This document shows positions 31,287-38,678 of a stretch of 40,891 bases of DNA, piece by piece. The stretch is from Nanobdellota archaeon (GTDB lineage: Archaea > Nanobdellota > Nanobdellia > Woesearchaeales > JACPBV01): NCBI GenBank assembly GCA_018813685.1, contig JAHJAV010000055.1, positions 1 through 40,891 on the forward strand, in the 5' to 3' direction. The translations under genes and the position numbers were made by a program. Positions within the stretch are counted from its first letter, which is position 1. Each line of letters starts with the position of its first letter. The notes under the pieces were generated by a model that was not told the origin of the DNA, did not search any database, and worked only from the letters and a program-made list of their open reading frames with translations.

Positions 31287-32096
31287 TTAGTTGAATAATT
31301 TTTCTTTTGATAGTAATTCTACTGCGTCTTTGCTCCATAGTGTGAGCCTGCCTGGAACTGCGCCAGGGGCCAATAACCTTACGTTTAAGTTTTTAACTTC
31401 GCAAACGTCAATGCCTGGAATGTTAGCTGCTGATTTTGTCAGGTTACAGTCTTTTGAAACTACTAACAATGGGCCTTTTCTTTTAATGTATTTTCTTCCT
31501 CTTTTTGTTCCTGCGCCTGATCTTATCTTCTTTTTTTCACATCTTTCTAATTCTTTTTCCAGACCTAGTTTGATCAAGGTTTCTTTTACCTTGCTGGTCT
31601 TGTCTAAAGATTCGATTGATGAGTCAATTATAAATGGGTAATTAGGGCTTAGCTTGTGGCCCCTTTTCTCGACTAATTCTGTCTTTAATGTAGCTGAGAT
31701 AGCAGACCTTATTGCTAATTTTCTTTCTTTCTTGTTGATTTTCTGCCACCAGATTCTTTCTGATTTTGGAGGATGGGCTTGTCTTCCGCCTACTGTTCCA
31801 GGAGCAAATGCGCCCTGCCAGTTCATCCTTGTGCCTCTTCTGGACATTATTTTTCTAGGGACTCTGGAGATACCATGACCATAAGATCCCCTGTAATCGT
31901 GCCTTCGTTTTGAGATTTCTACAGACTGCCTTTTTCCTGCTTCGGGAGATGTACCATAAGCCTGCCTCAAGTGAGACATGATAGCTAAAAATGCTCTTTT
32001 CAGCAAGTCTGGCCTTATATCTTCCTGAAACTGTTCAGGCAGTTTCATCTTGCCTGTTTCCTTGCTTTCTAAGTCTAGTATTTTAAGTTCTTTCAT
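31287..32096 (-). CDS. rpl4: Ribosomal protein uL4
   Basis: 269 residues, archaeal type: VEISKRRHDYRGSYGHGISRVPRKIMSRRGTRMNWQGAFAPGTVGGRQAHPPKSERIWWQKINKKERKLAIRSAISAT is the rRNA-penetrating loop; the C-terminal domain contains LNVRLLAPGAVPGRLTLWSKDAVE. It abuts uL3. Confidence 0.96.
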   Translation of the reverse strand: MKELKILDLESKETGKMKLPEQFQEDIRPDLLKRAFLAIMSHLRQAYGTSPEAGKRQSVEISKRRHDYRGSYGHGISRVPRKIMSRRGTRMNWQGAFAPGTVGGRQAHPPKSERIWWQKINKKERKLAIRSAISATLKTELVEKRGHKLSPNYPFIIDSSIESLDKTSKVKETLIKLGLEKELERCEKKKIRSGAGTKRGRKYIKRKGPLLVVSKDCNLTKSAANIPGIDVCEVKNLNVRLLAPGAVPGRLTLWSKDAVELLSKEKLFN

Positions 32097-32097
32097 T

Positions 32098-33063
32098 TTA
32101 GGTTAATATCTCTTTTATCTGAGGAGCTTCTTTTTGTATAAATTTGCTTGGCCTTATTGCAGTATTGAATCTTATCAATCTTTTTGTTGGGCCTGGAGCA
32201 GAGCCTTTTATTATAATATATGGGTTTTTGATTAATCCATATCTTAAGAAACCGCTTTTTGGGTTGACTTCTTCGGGTTTATCACTTATCTTTAACAGCC
32301 ATTTGTTGTGTTCTAATCTCTGGTAATAACCCATCTGACCTGCGTGAGGAACTCTCCACATAACCTTTCCCTGGCCTTGCCATCCCCCTAAAGAGCCTGG
32401 ATTTCTCCTGCTTTTTTCAGATTTATGACTTCTTAAGGATATTCCAAATCTTTTTACAGGACCCTGCAGCCCTTTTCCTTTTGTTATTGCGTGAATATCA
32501 AGCTGAGCGCCTTCTTTGAATATGTCTGAGACGTTAATTATTTTTCCTAAGACTGATTTTGCATAAGCTAGTTTTTCTTCTTTTTTTCCGCCTATGCCCA
32601 TCTCAAAAAGCTCTGGCCTTTTTTTTCCGATGGTCGTAAGTTTTGGCTGAGTGTAAACTGTTAGCTGTATATCATCAAAATCTTTTATGTCATCAATCTT
32701 AATCTTCTTGTTTTTTGGAAAAATTATCTTTCTTTCGAGTTCCTTATCCAGCTCATCAGCGAAAACATCAGAAACAACTTTTAAACCATCACCGGTTTTT
32801 TTGTAGAAACGAACAGAAGCAACTTTTAAAGGAGGACATTCAATGAGCGTAACCGGGTAAGATATTATCTTGCCTTTTGTCATTGAGTTAGGGCCATTGT
32901 CCAAAAGCATCACGTGAGCCATTCCCACTTTGTAGCCGGCAAATCCTAAAAGTTTTGCTTCTTTTGTCTTTGCCCAGCAGCCAATACTTGCTACTGGCTT
33001 TTTAGTCCTTTTTCTAGGATAATAAGCCATACTTCCGAATCTTGGTCTTCTTACGGTTGGCAT
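32098..33063 (-). CDS. rpl3: Ribosomal protein uL3
   Basis: 321 residues, archaeal form: PTVRRPRFGSMAYYPRKRTKKPV at the start, DIHAITKGKGLQGPVKRFGISLRSHKSEKSRRNPGSLGGWQGQGKVMWRVPHAGQMGYYQRLEHNKWLL in the middle. This is the first gene of the ribosomal cluster. There is no obvious ribosome binding site, although the predicted transcript has a leader of about 150 bases. Confidence 0.96.
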   Translation of the reverse strand: MPTVRRPRFGSMAYYPRKRTKKPVASIGCWAKTKEAKLLGFAGYKVGMAHVMLLDNGPNSMTKGKIISYPVTLIECPPLKVASVRFYKKTGDGLKVVSDVFADELDKELERKIIFPKNKKIKIDDIKDFDDIQLTVYTQPKLTTIGKKRPELFEMGIGGKKEEKLAYAKSVLGKIINVSDIFKEGAQLDIHAITKGKGLQGPVKRFGISLRSHKSEKSRRNPGSLGGWQGQGKVMWRVPHAGQMGYYQRLEHNKWLLKISDKPEEVNPKSGFLRYGLIKNPYIIIKGSAPGPTKRLIRFNTAIRPSKFIQKEAPQIKEILT

Positions 33064-33290
33064 TTTGTGTTATAGCAATATCTCTTATTGTAATTTTTGT
33101 GAGTAAAATTGCCTTTTATTGAAACCTTTAGTAGAATTAATCTGTACTGAAAAGGCTCCTTTTCAGGCTGTTTTTTACAATGTACATAATGAACTTAAGT
33201 ACACATTTCTATTCAGAAGTAGTGTGAATAAGGGGGGCTTTATAAAGGTTATGGAAATTTGGAATTTCTTTGAAAAAAATAATCGAAACA
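33064..33290. other. Leader and promoter region of the ribosomal operon
   Basis: I see no gene. On the minus strand the palindromic CTTTATAAAG (33238-33247) is a TATA candidate, placing transcription near 33216 and leaving a leader of about 150 bases before uL3. Within it CTGAAAAG (33147-33154) pairs perfectly with CTTTTCAG (33159-33166) around GCTC. On the plus strand a T6 run follows this stem closely. TGTAC/GTACA (33180-33202) is a weaker dyad. Confidence 0.45.
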
Positions 33291-33320
33291 TTTATATATG
33301 TATCTATCTTGTATCTAAAA
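33291..33320 (+). promoter_or_regulatory. Promoter and operator of the R-M regulator gene
   Basis: TTTATATATG (33291-33300) is a strong TATA box. Immediately after it, GTATCTA occurs twice, at 33300-33306 and 33311-33317, 11 bases apart, that is on one face of the helix. The segments TATCTATCTTG and TTGTATCTAAA here recur exactly in the endonuclease promoter. Binding there would cover the start of transcription (about 33322). Confidence 0.6.
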
Positions 33321-33372
33321 TGTGGTTAAAGTTATATATTAATGTATTAAACAAAGAGGTATGCAAAGGGGG

Positions 33373-33630
33373 ATGGTAACTGCTATATCATTATTGAAAT
33401 CTAGTGAATATCGCTTAAAGATAGTAAAAGCTATAGGAAAAGATACAGTAACTCCTTCTGAAATTGCGGAAAAAATAGGAATACGTTTAAATCATGTAAG
33501 TACGTTTTTAAAAGAATTAAAAGAGAATAATTTAGTAAAATGCTTAAATGAAGATACAAGAAAAGGCAGATTATATGAATTGACAGAATTAGGACAAAAT
33601 GCAATCGACAAGCTTACAAATGGAAAATAG
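33373..33630 (+). CDS. Winged-helix regulator of the restriction-modification module
   Basis: About 85 residues with a complete winged helix-turn-helix (SSEYRLKIVKAIGKDTVTPSEIAEKIGIRLNHVSTFLKELKENNLVKCLNEDTRKGRLYELTELGQNAIDKL), of the ArsR/MarR-like archaeal kind. The start may be ATG 33373 (GAGGT 12 bases upstream) or ATG 33361. It overlaps the methyltransferase start, so the two are made together. Its promoter and that of the endonuclease share the same sequence motifs, so it probably acts as the controller protein of the module, a role usually filled by an Xre-type C protein. The role is inferred. Confidence 0.75.
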   Translation: MVTAISLLKSSEYRLKIVKAIGKDTVTPSEIAEKIGIRLNHVSTFLKELKENNLVKCLNEDTRKGRLYELTELGQNAIDKLTNGK

Positions 33631-34888
33631 AATAAAATTTAAGGATGAAAGCTGGGACTTTCGCAATGATTTTACTAAGTATAGTAATCATGGCTTTCAT
33701 ACTTACCCAGCTATGATGATTCCCCAAGTGGCAAGAAGATTAATCCAAATGTATGGAAAAGATAAAGAGGTTCTCTTAGATCCTTTTATGGGTTCAGGAA
33801 CAGCGCTTTTAGAAGCAAAACTACATAAAAATTTCAAAAAAGCTTATGGTATAGACATAAATCCTCTTGCTCTTTTAATTTCAAAAGTAAAAACTACGCC
33901 AATTAATCCAGAAATTCTAAAAGAAGAGTATAATCAATTAATTTCTAGGTGTAATACAGATAAAAAAGCAGTTAATTTCAGAGAGAAAGAAATTAAAAAA
34001 CCAGATTTCTATAATCTTGAATTCTGGTTTAAACCAGAAGTGATAATTGATTTAGCAATAATCAAAGAAAGTATAAATAGAATTGAAGATAAAGATATAA
34101 AAGATTTTTTTCTGGTTGTTTTCTCTGAAACTGTAAGAAATGTATCCAACACTAGAAATGGGGAATATAAACTTTATAGGATGAATCGATCGATGATGGA
34201 TAAACATAAACCTAATACTTTTGAAGTATTTAAAGGCAAAGCATCAAAGAATATTGTTGGAATGGAAGAATATTTTAAAATATATAATCCAAAGTGTCAA
34301 GTTAATATTCTAGCAGAAGATACGAGAAATTTGACATCTATTCCCACGAATAGTGTTGATTTAATTGTAACCTCCCCACCCTATGGAGATAGTCGAACAA
34401 CAGTAGCTTATGGTCAGTTTTCAAGATTAGGTTTACAATGGTTAGATTATGGTAAAGATGAAGTTTCGAATATTGATAAAGTAAGTTTGGGCGGTATACC
34501 TACTAAAGATTTGCATAATTGGTTAGATTCTCCAACTTTAAAGAAAACATTGGATGAAATTTCTAAAATTGATACTTGCAGGGCAAAAGATGTTTTAAGC
34601 TTTTATGTGGATTTTAATAAGTGTGTTCGGGAATTACATAGAGTTACTAAAAAAGGTGCATTTATGTGCTTGGTGGTAGGTAATAGAACTGTAAAAGGCG
34701 TTCAAATTCCAACAGATGAAATAATATTAGAATTATTCCAATCAAAAAATCATTATAAGCACCACAATACATTTATTAGAAATATACCCCATAAAAGAAT
34801 GCCCAAATTAAATTCTCCTACTAACATAGTCGGTAATCATGCTGTAACTATGAATGAAGAATGGATAGTTATTATAGAGAAACAATAA
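33599..34888 (+). CDS. Type II DNA methyltransferase (SPPY type)
   Basis: A DNA amino-methyltransferase expected to protect sites cut by the neighbouring endonuclease. It shows an AdoMet-binding motif LLDPFMGSGTALLEA and YGIDINPLALLISK near the N-terminus, and the catalytic TSPPYGDSRTTVAYGQFSRLGLQWL some 200 residues later. SPPY favours N4-cytosine methylation. The order, binding motif then catalytic motif with a long segment between (the likely target recognition part), is that of the alpha class rather than the beta order common in N4-cytosine enzymes. Start: ATG 33599 (AGGA four bases upstream) or ATG 33620. The stop codon abuts the endonuclease stop on the other strand. Confidence 0.88.
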   Translation: MQSTSLQMENRIKFKDESWDFRNDFTKYSNHGFHTYPAMMIPQVARRLIQMYGKDKEVLLDPFMGSGTALLEAKLHKNFKKAYGIDINPLALLISKVKTTPINPEILKEEYNQLISRCNTDKKAVNFREKEIKKPDFYNLEFWFKPEVIIDLAIIKESINRIEDKDIKDFFLVVFSETVRNVSNTRNGEYKLYRMNRSMMDKHKPNTFEVFKGKASKNIVGMEEYFKIYNPKCQVNILAEDTRNLTSIPTNSVDLIVTSPPYGDSRTTVAYGQFSRLGLQWLDYGKDEVSNIDKVSLGGIPTKDLHNWLDSPTLKKTLDEISKIDTCRAKDVLSFYVDFNKCVRELHRVTKKGAFMCLVVGNRTVKGVQIPTDEIILELFQSKNHYKHHNTFIRNIPHKRMPKLNSPTNIVGNHAVTMNEEWIVIIEKQ

Positions 34889-35632
34889 TCAAATTTCTTC
34901 AACTTTGAACACTTTAGGAATGTTGTTTTTTAAAACTCTGAAACCCGAACCATGGTCGTGTGTTTTTCCTTTACTTGAACCAGTACCATACACCCCTATT
35001 CTTATATCGTAAACAATTAATCCTTCTTTTACAAATTGAATGAATTTTTGAAAAGATAACTCTTTTAACAAAGTAGCTTCTTTAAAATGGAATAACTCTT
35101 TTCCATTTTCTACTTTTGCATCTGCATTTATGAAAGCAATATGTTCGCATTTGGTTTCAATAATAGATTTTAGGTCTGCAAAGGTGTAATAAATTGAGTT
35201 GTCAATTATTTTATCTGTCGTTAGATTTTTTACCAAGATAACTATTCTTTCCGCCTTTTCATCAACTTCTAGCTTAAATCCTATCTTTGAAAAGAATGTG
35301 TTGAACTTTGTAGCTGAGATTGTAGTATGTAGTATCTTCATATTATTTTTATCTGGATGGCCATAAGTTTCTCTGAGATAGGAATTTGCACCTTGAGGAT
35401 TTGATGGGGATTTTGTAAATAATGTTAGCATACTTTTTGATAAATCCCTTTTTGATTTGATTTCTAAGATTCCTTGATAATCTGCTAAAGAACTATTGTT
35501 TTCTACTATGCCGATTACATCTTCAAAAGTTTTACCTATCCCAGTATTATGTGTTCTATGAGATTCAATAAATCCTTTTGATTTTATAATAGAAAAATCT
35601 TTTTTAAAACCTTGTAATACTTTAGCATCCAT
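34889..35632 (-). CDS. MvaI/BcnI-like type II restriction endonuclease
   Basis: 247 residues. The segment NTGIGKTFEDVIGIVENN, then DYQGILEIKSKR (an acidic residue followed by E57-x-K59 of the PD-(D/E)xK fold) and a C-terminal HDHGSGFRV resemble the MvaI/BcnI endonuclease family, known for CCNGG-type targets and sequential cutting of each strand. I recognise it by recalled family motifs, and the adjacent methyltransferase supports it. The target site here is unknown. A TATA box 22-30 bases upstream (35654-35662) suggests a leaderless mRNA. Operators shared with the regulator gene flank this box. Confidence 0.8.
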   Translation of the reverse strand: MDAKVLQGFKKDFSIIKSKGFIESHRTHNTGIGKTFEDVIGIVENNSSLADYQGILEIKSKRDLSKSMLTLFTKSPSNPQGANSYLRETYGHPDKNNMKILHTTISATKFNTFFSKIGFKLEVDEKAERIVILVKNLTTDKIIDNSIYYTFADLKSIIETKCEHIAFINADAKVENGKELFHFKEATLLKELSFQKFIQFVKEGLIVYDIRIGVYGTGSSKGKTHDHGSGFRVLKNNIPKVFKVEEI

Positions 35633-35641
35633 GTGCTATTG

Positions 35642-35696
35642 TCAAGATACAAATTTTATATAACGATACCGCAAGATAGATATAGTTTAGATACAA
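35642..35696 (-). promoter_or_regulatory. Promoter and operators of the endonuclease gene
   Basis: On the minus strand the TATA box TATATAAAA (35662-35654) is centred about 27 bases before the ATG. GTATC-type sites flank it: TTGTATCTAAA (35696-35686), TATCTATCTTG (35682-35672), GTATCG (35669-35664) upstream, and TTTGTATCTTG (35653-35643) downstream. The first two are identical 11-mers to those in the regulator promoter. Confidence 0.6.
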
Positions 35697-35716
35697 CAAT
35701 AATTGTTGTTGTGTTT

Positions 35717-37078
35717 TTATTTTGTTTCTGATTGTTTGATTTGTTCTTTATTCATTTCTTTATTTGTTGTTTTAACTTCTTTCTTGGGTTTCTTTTCCTT
35801 GTTTAAGTATCTTGTCTTTATCCTTGAGTAATTCACAGGGTTTTTTATCTTCTGGCAGAGGTTATCAGGGATGCAGAACCTTAGGTCATGATAATACATC
35901 TTATTGCCGCAGTTTGGAGGAAGGATCTTTTTGTTTTTTTGTTTGTGGTATCTTACCTGGCCCTGAATCAAAACTTCTCTTAAGGGTTCTGTGTTTTGTT
36001 TGTTCCATTCATCTAATCTTTTTTCTATCTGATCATAGCCCCAGCCGACTGATGTTAAGAAGTTTGATAAGATGAATAAAGAACGCTTTCTTCCGTCTGT
36101 TATCCCTTTCAAGATATTCTGTATACATGGAGGGAAGAATTGTTCTGGAACTGCTTCTTCAGGTATAAGATATTTTTTTTTGTCTTTTTTTACTGTTGTG
36201 TCTTCTATGTTTGGCTTAAAGTCAAATGCCTGCACTAAAAGTTTTTTTGCTTCATTTGGAATTGCTTTTTTCTTGTCTAAGAATCTATATTTGGATACTT
36301 TTACATTTTCTGAAATTGCTATCTCTTTTGTGAAGTCCATAACCTTATCTGGATTTATGGGAACTGAAACTAAACCTGATTTTTCATTAAAGCTGTAAGG
36401 CATCCTGTAAAGGTGTCTTGATGATATCAAGATGGTGTCTATGCCGACTATTGAGAATGGATTAAATATCTTGTTTTTAACTATTTCATTAAATGGTTTT
36501 CCTGTCTTTTTCATTATTAAATCTATACTTTCTGATTTTAGCATCTCATTTATCAGAGGAGGATGTATCATCTCCTTGAGATAGAGTGCTATTTTCCTTG
36601 CTCCATCTGGAAACCATAATTTTGTTTCCTTGTCGTATACTTTAGCTGGGAAGGATTCAAAAGGAACTCCAATATGAAAGCCAGAGCCTCCTGAGAATTT
36701 GCAAGAAACTGATTCAATGCCCTGGAACTTTAATGCTTTTATCAGTAGGTTGGCTGTTATTTTTGAATATTCAATGAATTTGCAGTCAATGTCTAAAACT
36801 AGATCCCATCCCTGCCTTAGGTCGTCTGCATCTATCTTTTTCATCATAGGATCTAATTGTAATGGGCTCTTCCATAGCTCTTCTGAAGCGTGGAAAGAAG
36901 TTGCGCCTTGTTTGGCCAGCTCTAATATATCTTTGGGGTATTTTAGGATATCCGGCCTTTTTCCGAAGCCTTTGTCGCCGAACTTTATAGCTATCTCCCT
37001 GTCTTTTGCATTTTCGACTATTTCTGCTTGTATGTCTTCTCTTTTGTAATGCTTTAGAAGCTGGCTTGTTGTTATCAT
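35717..37078 (-). CDS. DNA primase, PriS and PriL C-terminal domain in one chain
   Basis: Makes RNA primers for replication. 453 residues. The first ~260 carry PriS catalytic features: WDLVLDIDCK (D96, D98), FSGGSGFHIG (129-137) and GIDTILISSRHLYRMPYSF (D214, H222). The C-terminal part (about 310-420) resembles the PriL iron-sulfur domain: cysteines at 318 (FPPCIQ), 390 (PPNCGN), 402 (RFCIP) and 408 (DNLC), followed by NPVNYSR. In most archaea these are two proteins; single-chain forms are known from small-genome archaea such as Nanoarchaeum. A Lys/Glu tail ends the protein. A TATA box (37109-37117) lies about 30 bases upstream. Confidence 0.88.
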   Translation of the reverse strand: MITTSQLLKHYKREDIQAEIVENAKDREIAIKFGDKGFGKRPDILKYPKDILELAKQGATSFHASEELWKSPLQLDPMMKKIDADDLRQGWDLVLDIDCKFIEYSKITANLLIKALKFQGIESVSCKFSGGSGFHIGVPFESFPAKVYDKETKLWFPDGARKIALYLKEMIHPPLINEMLKSESIDLIMKKTGKPFNEIVKNKIFNPFSIVGIDTILISSRHLYRMPYSFNEKSGLVSVPINPDKVMDFTKEIAISENVKVSKYRFLDKKKAIPNEAKKLLVQAFDFKPNIEDTTVKKDKKKYLIPEEAVPEQFFPPCIQNILKGITDGRKRSLFILSNFLTSVGWGYDQIEKRLDEWNKQNTEPLREVLIQGQVRYHKQKNKKILPPNCGNKMYYHDLRFCIPDNLCQKIKNPVNYSRIKTRYLNKEKKPKKEVKTTNKEMNKEQIKQSETK

Positions 37079-37094
37079 AAAATCCCCATTGAAC

Positions 37095-37140
37095 AGTATA
37101 TTTTTATACTTTATATGCTTTTTGATTAAGTATATAATAA
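37095..37140. promoter_or_regulatory. Divergent promoters of primase and Toprim genes
   Basis: Minus-strand TATA for primase: ATATAAAG read from 37116-37109. Plus-strand TATA for the Toprim gene: TATATAATAA (37131-37140). A perfect dyad AGTATA-TTTT-TATACT (37095-37110) lies between the primase TATA box and its predicted start. Confidence 0.45.
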
Positions 37141-37153
37141 TTTTAATTAAGTA

Positions 37154-37175
37154 ATCCAGCCAGTAATGACTGGAT
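37154..37175 (+). promoter_or_regulatory. Hairpin at the 5' end of the Toprim transcript
   Basis: CCAGT (37160-37164) pairs with ACTGG (37169-37173) over an AATG loop; alternatively ATCCAG (37154-37159) pairs with CTGGAT (37170-37175). TTTTT follows. The predicted transcription start is near 37160, so this stem would sit at the RNA 5' end just before the ATG at 37182. Confidence 0.35.
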
Positions 37176-37181
37176 TTTTGT

Positions 37182-37559
37182 ATGATAAAAATGAGAAAGG
37201 AAGTAGAAGAATTATTGGGATGGGTAGAAAAATTAAAGGAAGATAGTAAATTGATAATTGTTGAGGGTAAAGAAGATAAAATGGCTTTGGGTAATTTGGG
37301 GCTTGTGAATGTTATTCAATTGGGGCGAAAGCCATTGTATAAGGTTGTTGAGATTGTTGTGAAGAAAGGCGAAGAAGTCATTATTCTTACTGATTTAGAT
37401 AAAGAGGGTAAGAAGATATATGCACGCTTGAATCATGAGCTTGGGCAGTTTGGTGTTAAGATAGATAATAGATTCAGAAACTTTTTGTTTAAGAGCACTC
37501 AACTACGGCAGATAGAGGGGTTAGATAGTTATATTAATAGACTGGAGATTAAAGGTTAA
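37182..37559 (+). CDS. Small Toprim-domain protein
   Basis: 125 residues consisting of little more than a Toprim fold: KLIIVEGKEDKMALGNLGL (strand plus catalytic Glu), VIILTDLDKEGKKIYARL (the DxD motif) and QIEGLDSYI at the end. It resembles the archaeal UPF0292 / RNase-M5-like Toprim group, whose role may be in RNA processing; function unproven. ATG 37182 is used; ATG 37191 is also possible. It is divergent from primase and upstream of htpX. Confidence 0.82.
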   Translation: MIKMRKEVEELLGWVEKLKEDSKLIIVEGKEDKMALGNLGLVNVIQLGRKPLYKVVEIVVKKGEEVIILTDLDKEGKKIYARLNHELGQFGVKIDNRFRNFLFKSTQLRQIEGLDSYINRLEIKG

Positions 37560-37572
37560 ATATTTAAATATT
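37556..37572 (+). promoter_or_regulatory. TATA box of htpX
   Basis: GTTAAATATTTAAATAT, overlapping the stop codon of the Toprim gene, is centred about 27 bases before the ATG at 37592, which would make htpX leaderless. GGAGG (37573-37577) is 14 bases from that ATG, too far for an ordinary ribosome binding site. Confidence 0.45.
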
Positions 37573-37591
37573 GGAGGTATACTATACTATC

Positions 37592-38449
37592 ATGACAATA
37601 AAAAATCAATTCAAAACTGTAATTTTATTGGGGTTATTGACTGGGATATTGTTGTGGATAGGTTCATTTTGGGGGCAGTCTGGATTGTTGTTTGCTTTAG
37701 TGTTTTCTATATTAATGAATTTCTTTGCTTATTGGTTTTCTGATAAGATTGCTTTAGCTATATACAGAGCAAAACATGTAACTGAGGAAGAAGCGCCTAA
37801 GTTATATAGGATAGTGAGAGAGGTTTCGCATCTTGCTAAGATTCCAATGCCTAAGGTTTATATTATTCCGTCTAATATACTGAACGCTTTCGCTACGGGC
37901 CGTGGAAAAAATCATTCTGCTGTTGCAGCCACACAGGGAATTTTAGATGCATTAAATGATGATGAGTTAAAAGGAGTTATAGCACATGAAGTGTCCCATA
38001 TAAAAAATAGTGATATCTTAATACAAAGTGTTGCAGCAACTATCGCAGGAGTTATTGGGTATATAGCTATGATTGCACGTTGGGGTGCCATATTTGGAGG
38101 ATTTGGCGGTCGTGATAGAAGGGGGGGTTCAGGAATTGAGCTGTTAATATTGGCAATATTAACACCTATTTTAGCCACAATAATCAGATTAGCTATTTCA
38201 AGGTCAAGAGAATATTTAGCAGATGAATCTGGAGCTAAACTGTTACATAATGGATATGGTTTAGCAAATGCCTTAGAAAAATTAGAAAAAGGAGCACAGC
38301 AAATGCCCTTAAGGCCAACAAGCGCAACAGAAACAACAGCCCATATGATGATTGTTTCTCCGTTTAGGGGAGGGGGCTTAGTTACTCTCTTCTCAACACA
38401 CCCAGATGTTAAATCCAGAGTGAAAAGATTAAGATCGATGAATTTCTAA
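37592..38449 (+). CDS. htpX: HtpX-family membrane zinc metalloprotease
   Basis: Membrane protein quality-control protease. 285 residues: two N-terminal membrane segments (about 8-26 and 30-50), the zinc site HEVSH (132-136), further membrane segments (about 143-165 and 182-203) and the third ligand in SREYLADESGA (E207). The C-terminal part has the family ending LFSTHPDVKSRVKRLR. I use ATG 37592 because of TATA spacing; the TTG at 37571 would include the GGAGG sequence. It stands between the Toprim gene and a highly structured spacer. Confidence 0.94.
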   Translation: MTIKNQFKTVILLGLLTGILLWIGSFWGQSGLLFALVFSILMNFFAYWFSDKIALAIYRAKHVTEEEAPKLYRIVREVSHLAKIPMPKVYIIPSNILNAFATGRGKNHSAVAATQGILDALNDDELKGVIAHEVSHIKNSDILIQSVAATIAGVIGYIAMIARWGAIFGGFGGRDRRGGSGIELLILAILTPILATIIRLAISRSREYLADESGAKLLHNGYGLANALEKLEKGAQQMPLRPTSATETTAHMMIVSPFRGGGLVTLFSTHPDVKSRVKRLRSMNF

Positions 38450-38588
38450 ACCACTTGCCAACATTGATTTGGCAAGTGCAAGAAGCTTTCTAGAGACTAA
38501 ATTTTGCTGTTATAGACGTTTTGGGCAGGGCACTTGCCACTTGCCAACCCCTGCCGCAGGCTATTTAAATCCAGAGTTCTATATTTTA
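38450..38588. repeat. CACTTGCC inverted and tandem repeats after htpX
   Basis: CACTTGCCAA (38452-38461) and TTGGCAAGTG (38469-38478) form a perfect 10-bp hairpin three bases after the htpX stop. CACTTGCC recurs twice in tandem at 38531-38538 and 38538-38545, enclosed by GGCAGGG (38524-38530) and CCCTGCC (38549-38555). GGCAAGTGC (38471-38479) can also pair with GCACTTGCC (38530-38538), so alternative folds are possible. No gene is supported here. Confidence 0.55.
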
Positions 38589-38678
38589 GGAAAAATAGAG
38601 CACGCAAAACTGCCAAATAATGATTTTCTAATACTTAGAAAATCAATTACGCAGTTTCGCTTAATGCTCTCTTTTTCC
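38589..38678. repeat. 90-base nested palindrome upstream of the LAGLIDADG gene
   Basis: One long interrupted inverted repeat. From outside in: GGAAAAA/TTTTTCC, AGAGCA/TGCTCT, GC/GC, AAACTGC/GCAGTTT and TGATTTTCTAA/TTAGAAAATCA, with a TAC loop at 38632-38634. Nearly every base on the left arm has a partner on the right. It could be a miniature mobile element, a terminator with its T5 tail, or a folded RNA upstream of the endonuclease gene. Confidence 0.65.

Noticed and set aside
33119-33379. 86-codon plus-strand ORF upstream of the R-M regulator
   Set aside because: It spans the ribosomal operon leader hairpin, the TATA box and the operator repeats, has no recognisable domain and overlaps the regulator gene in another frame.
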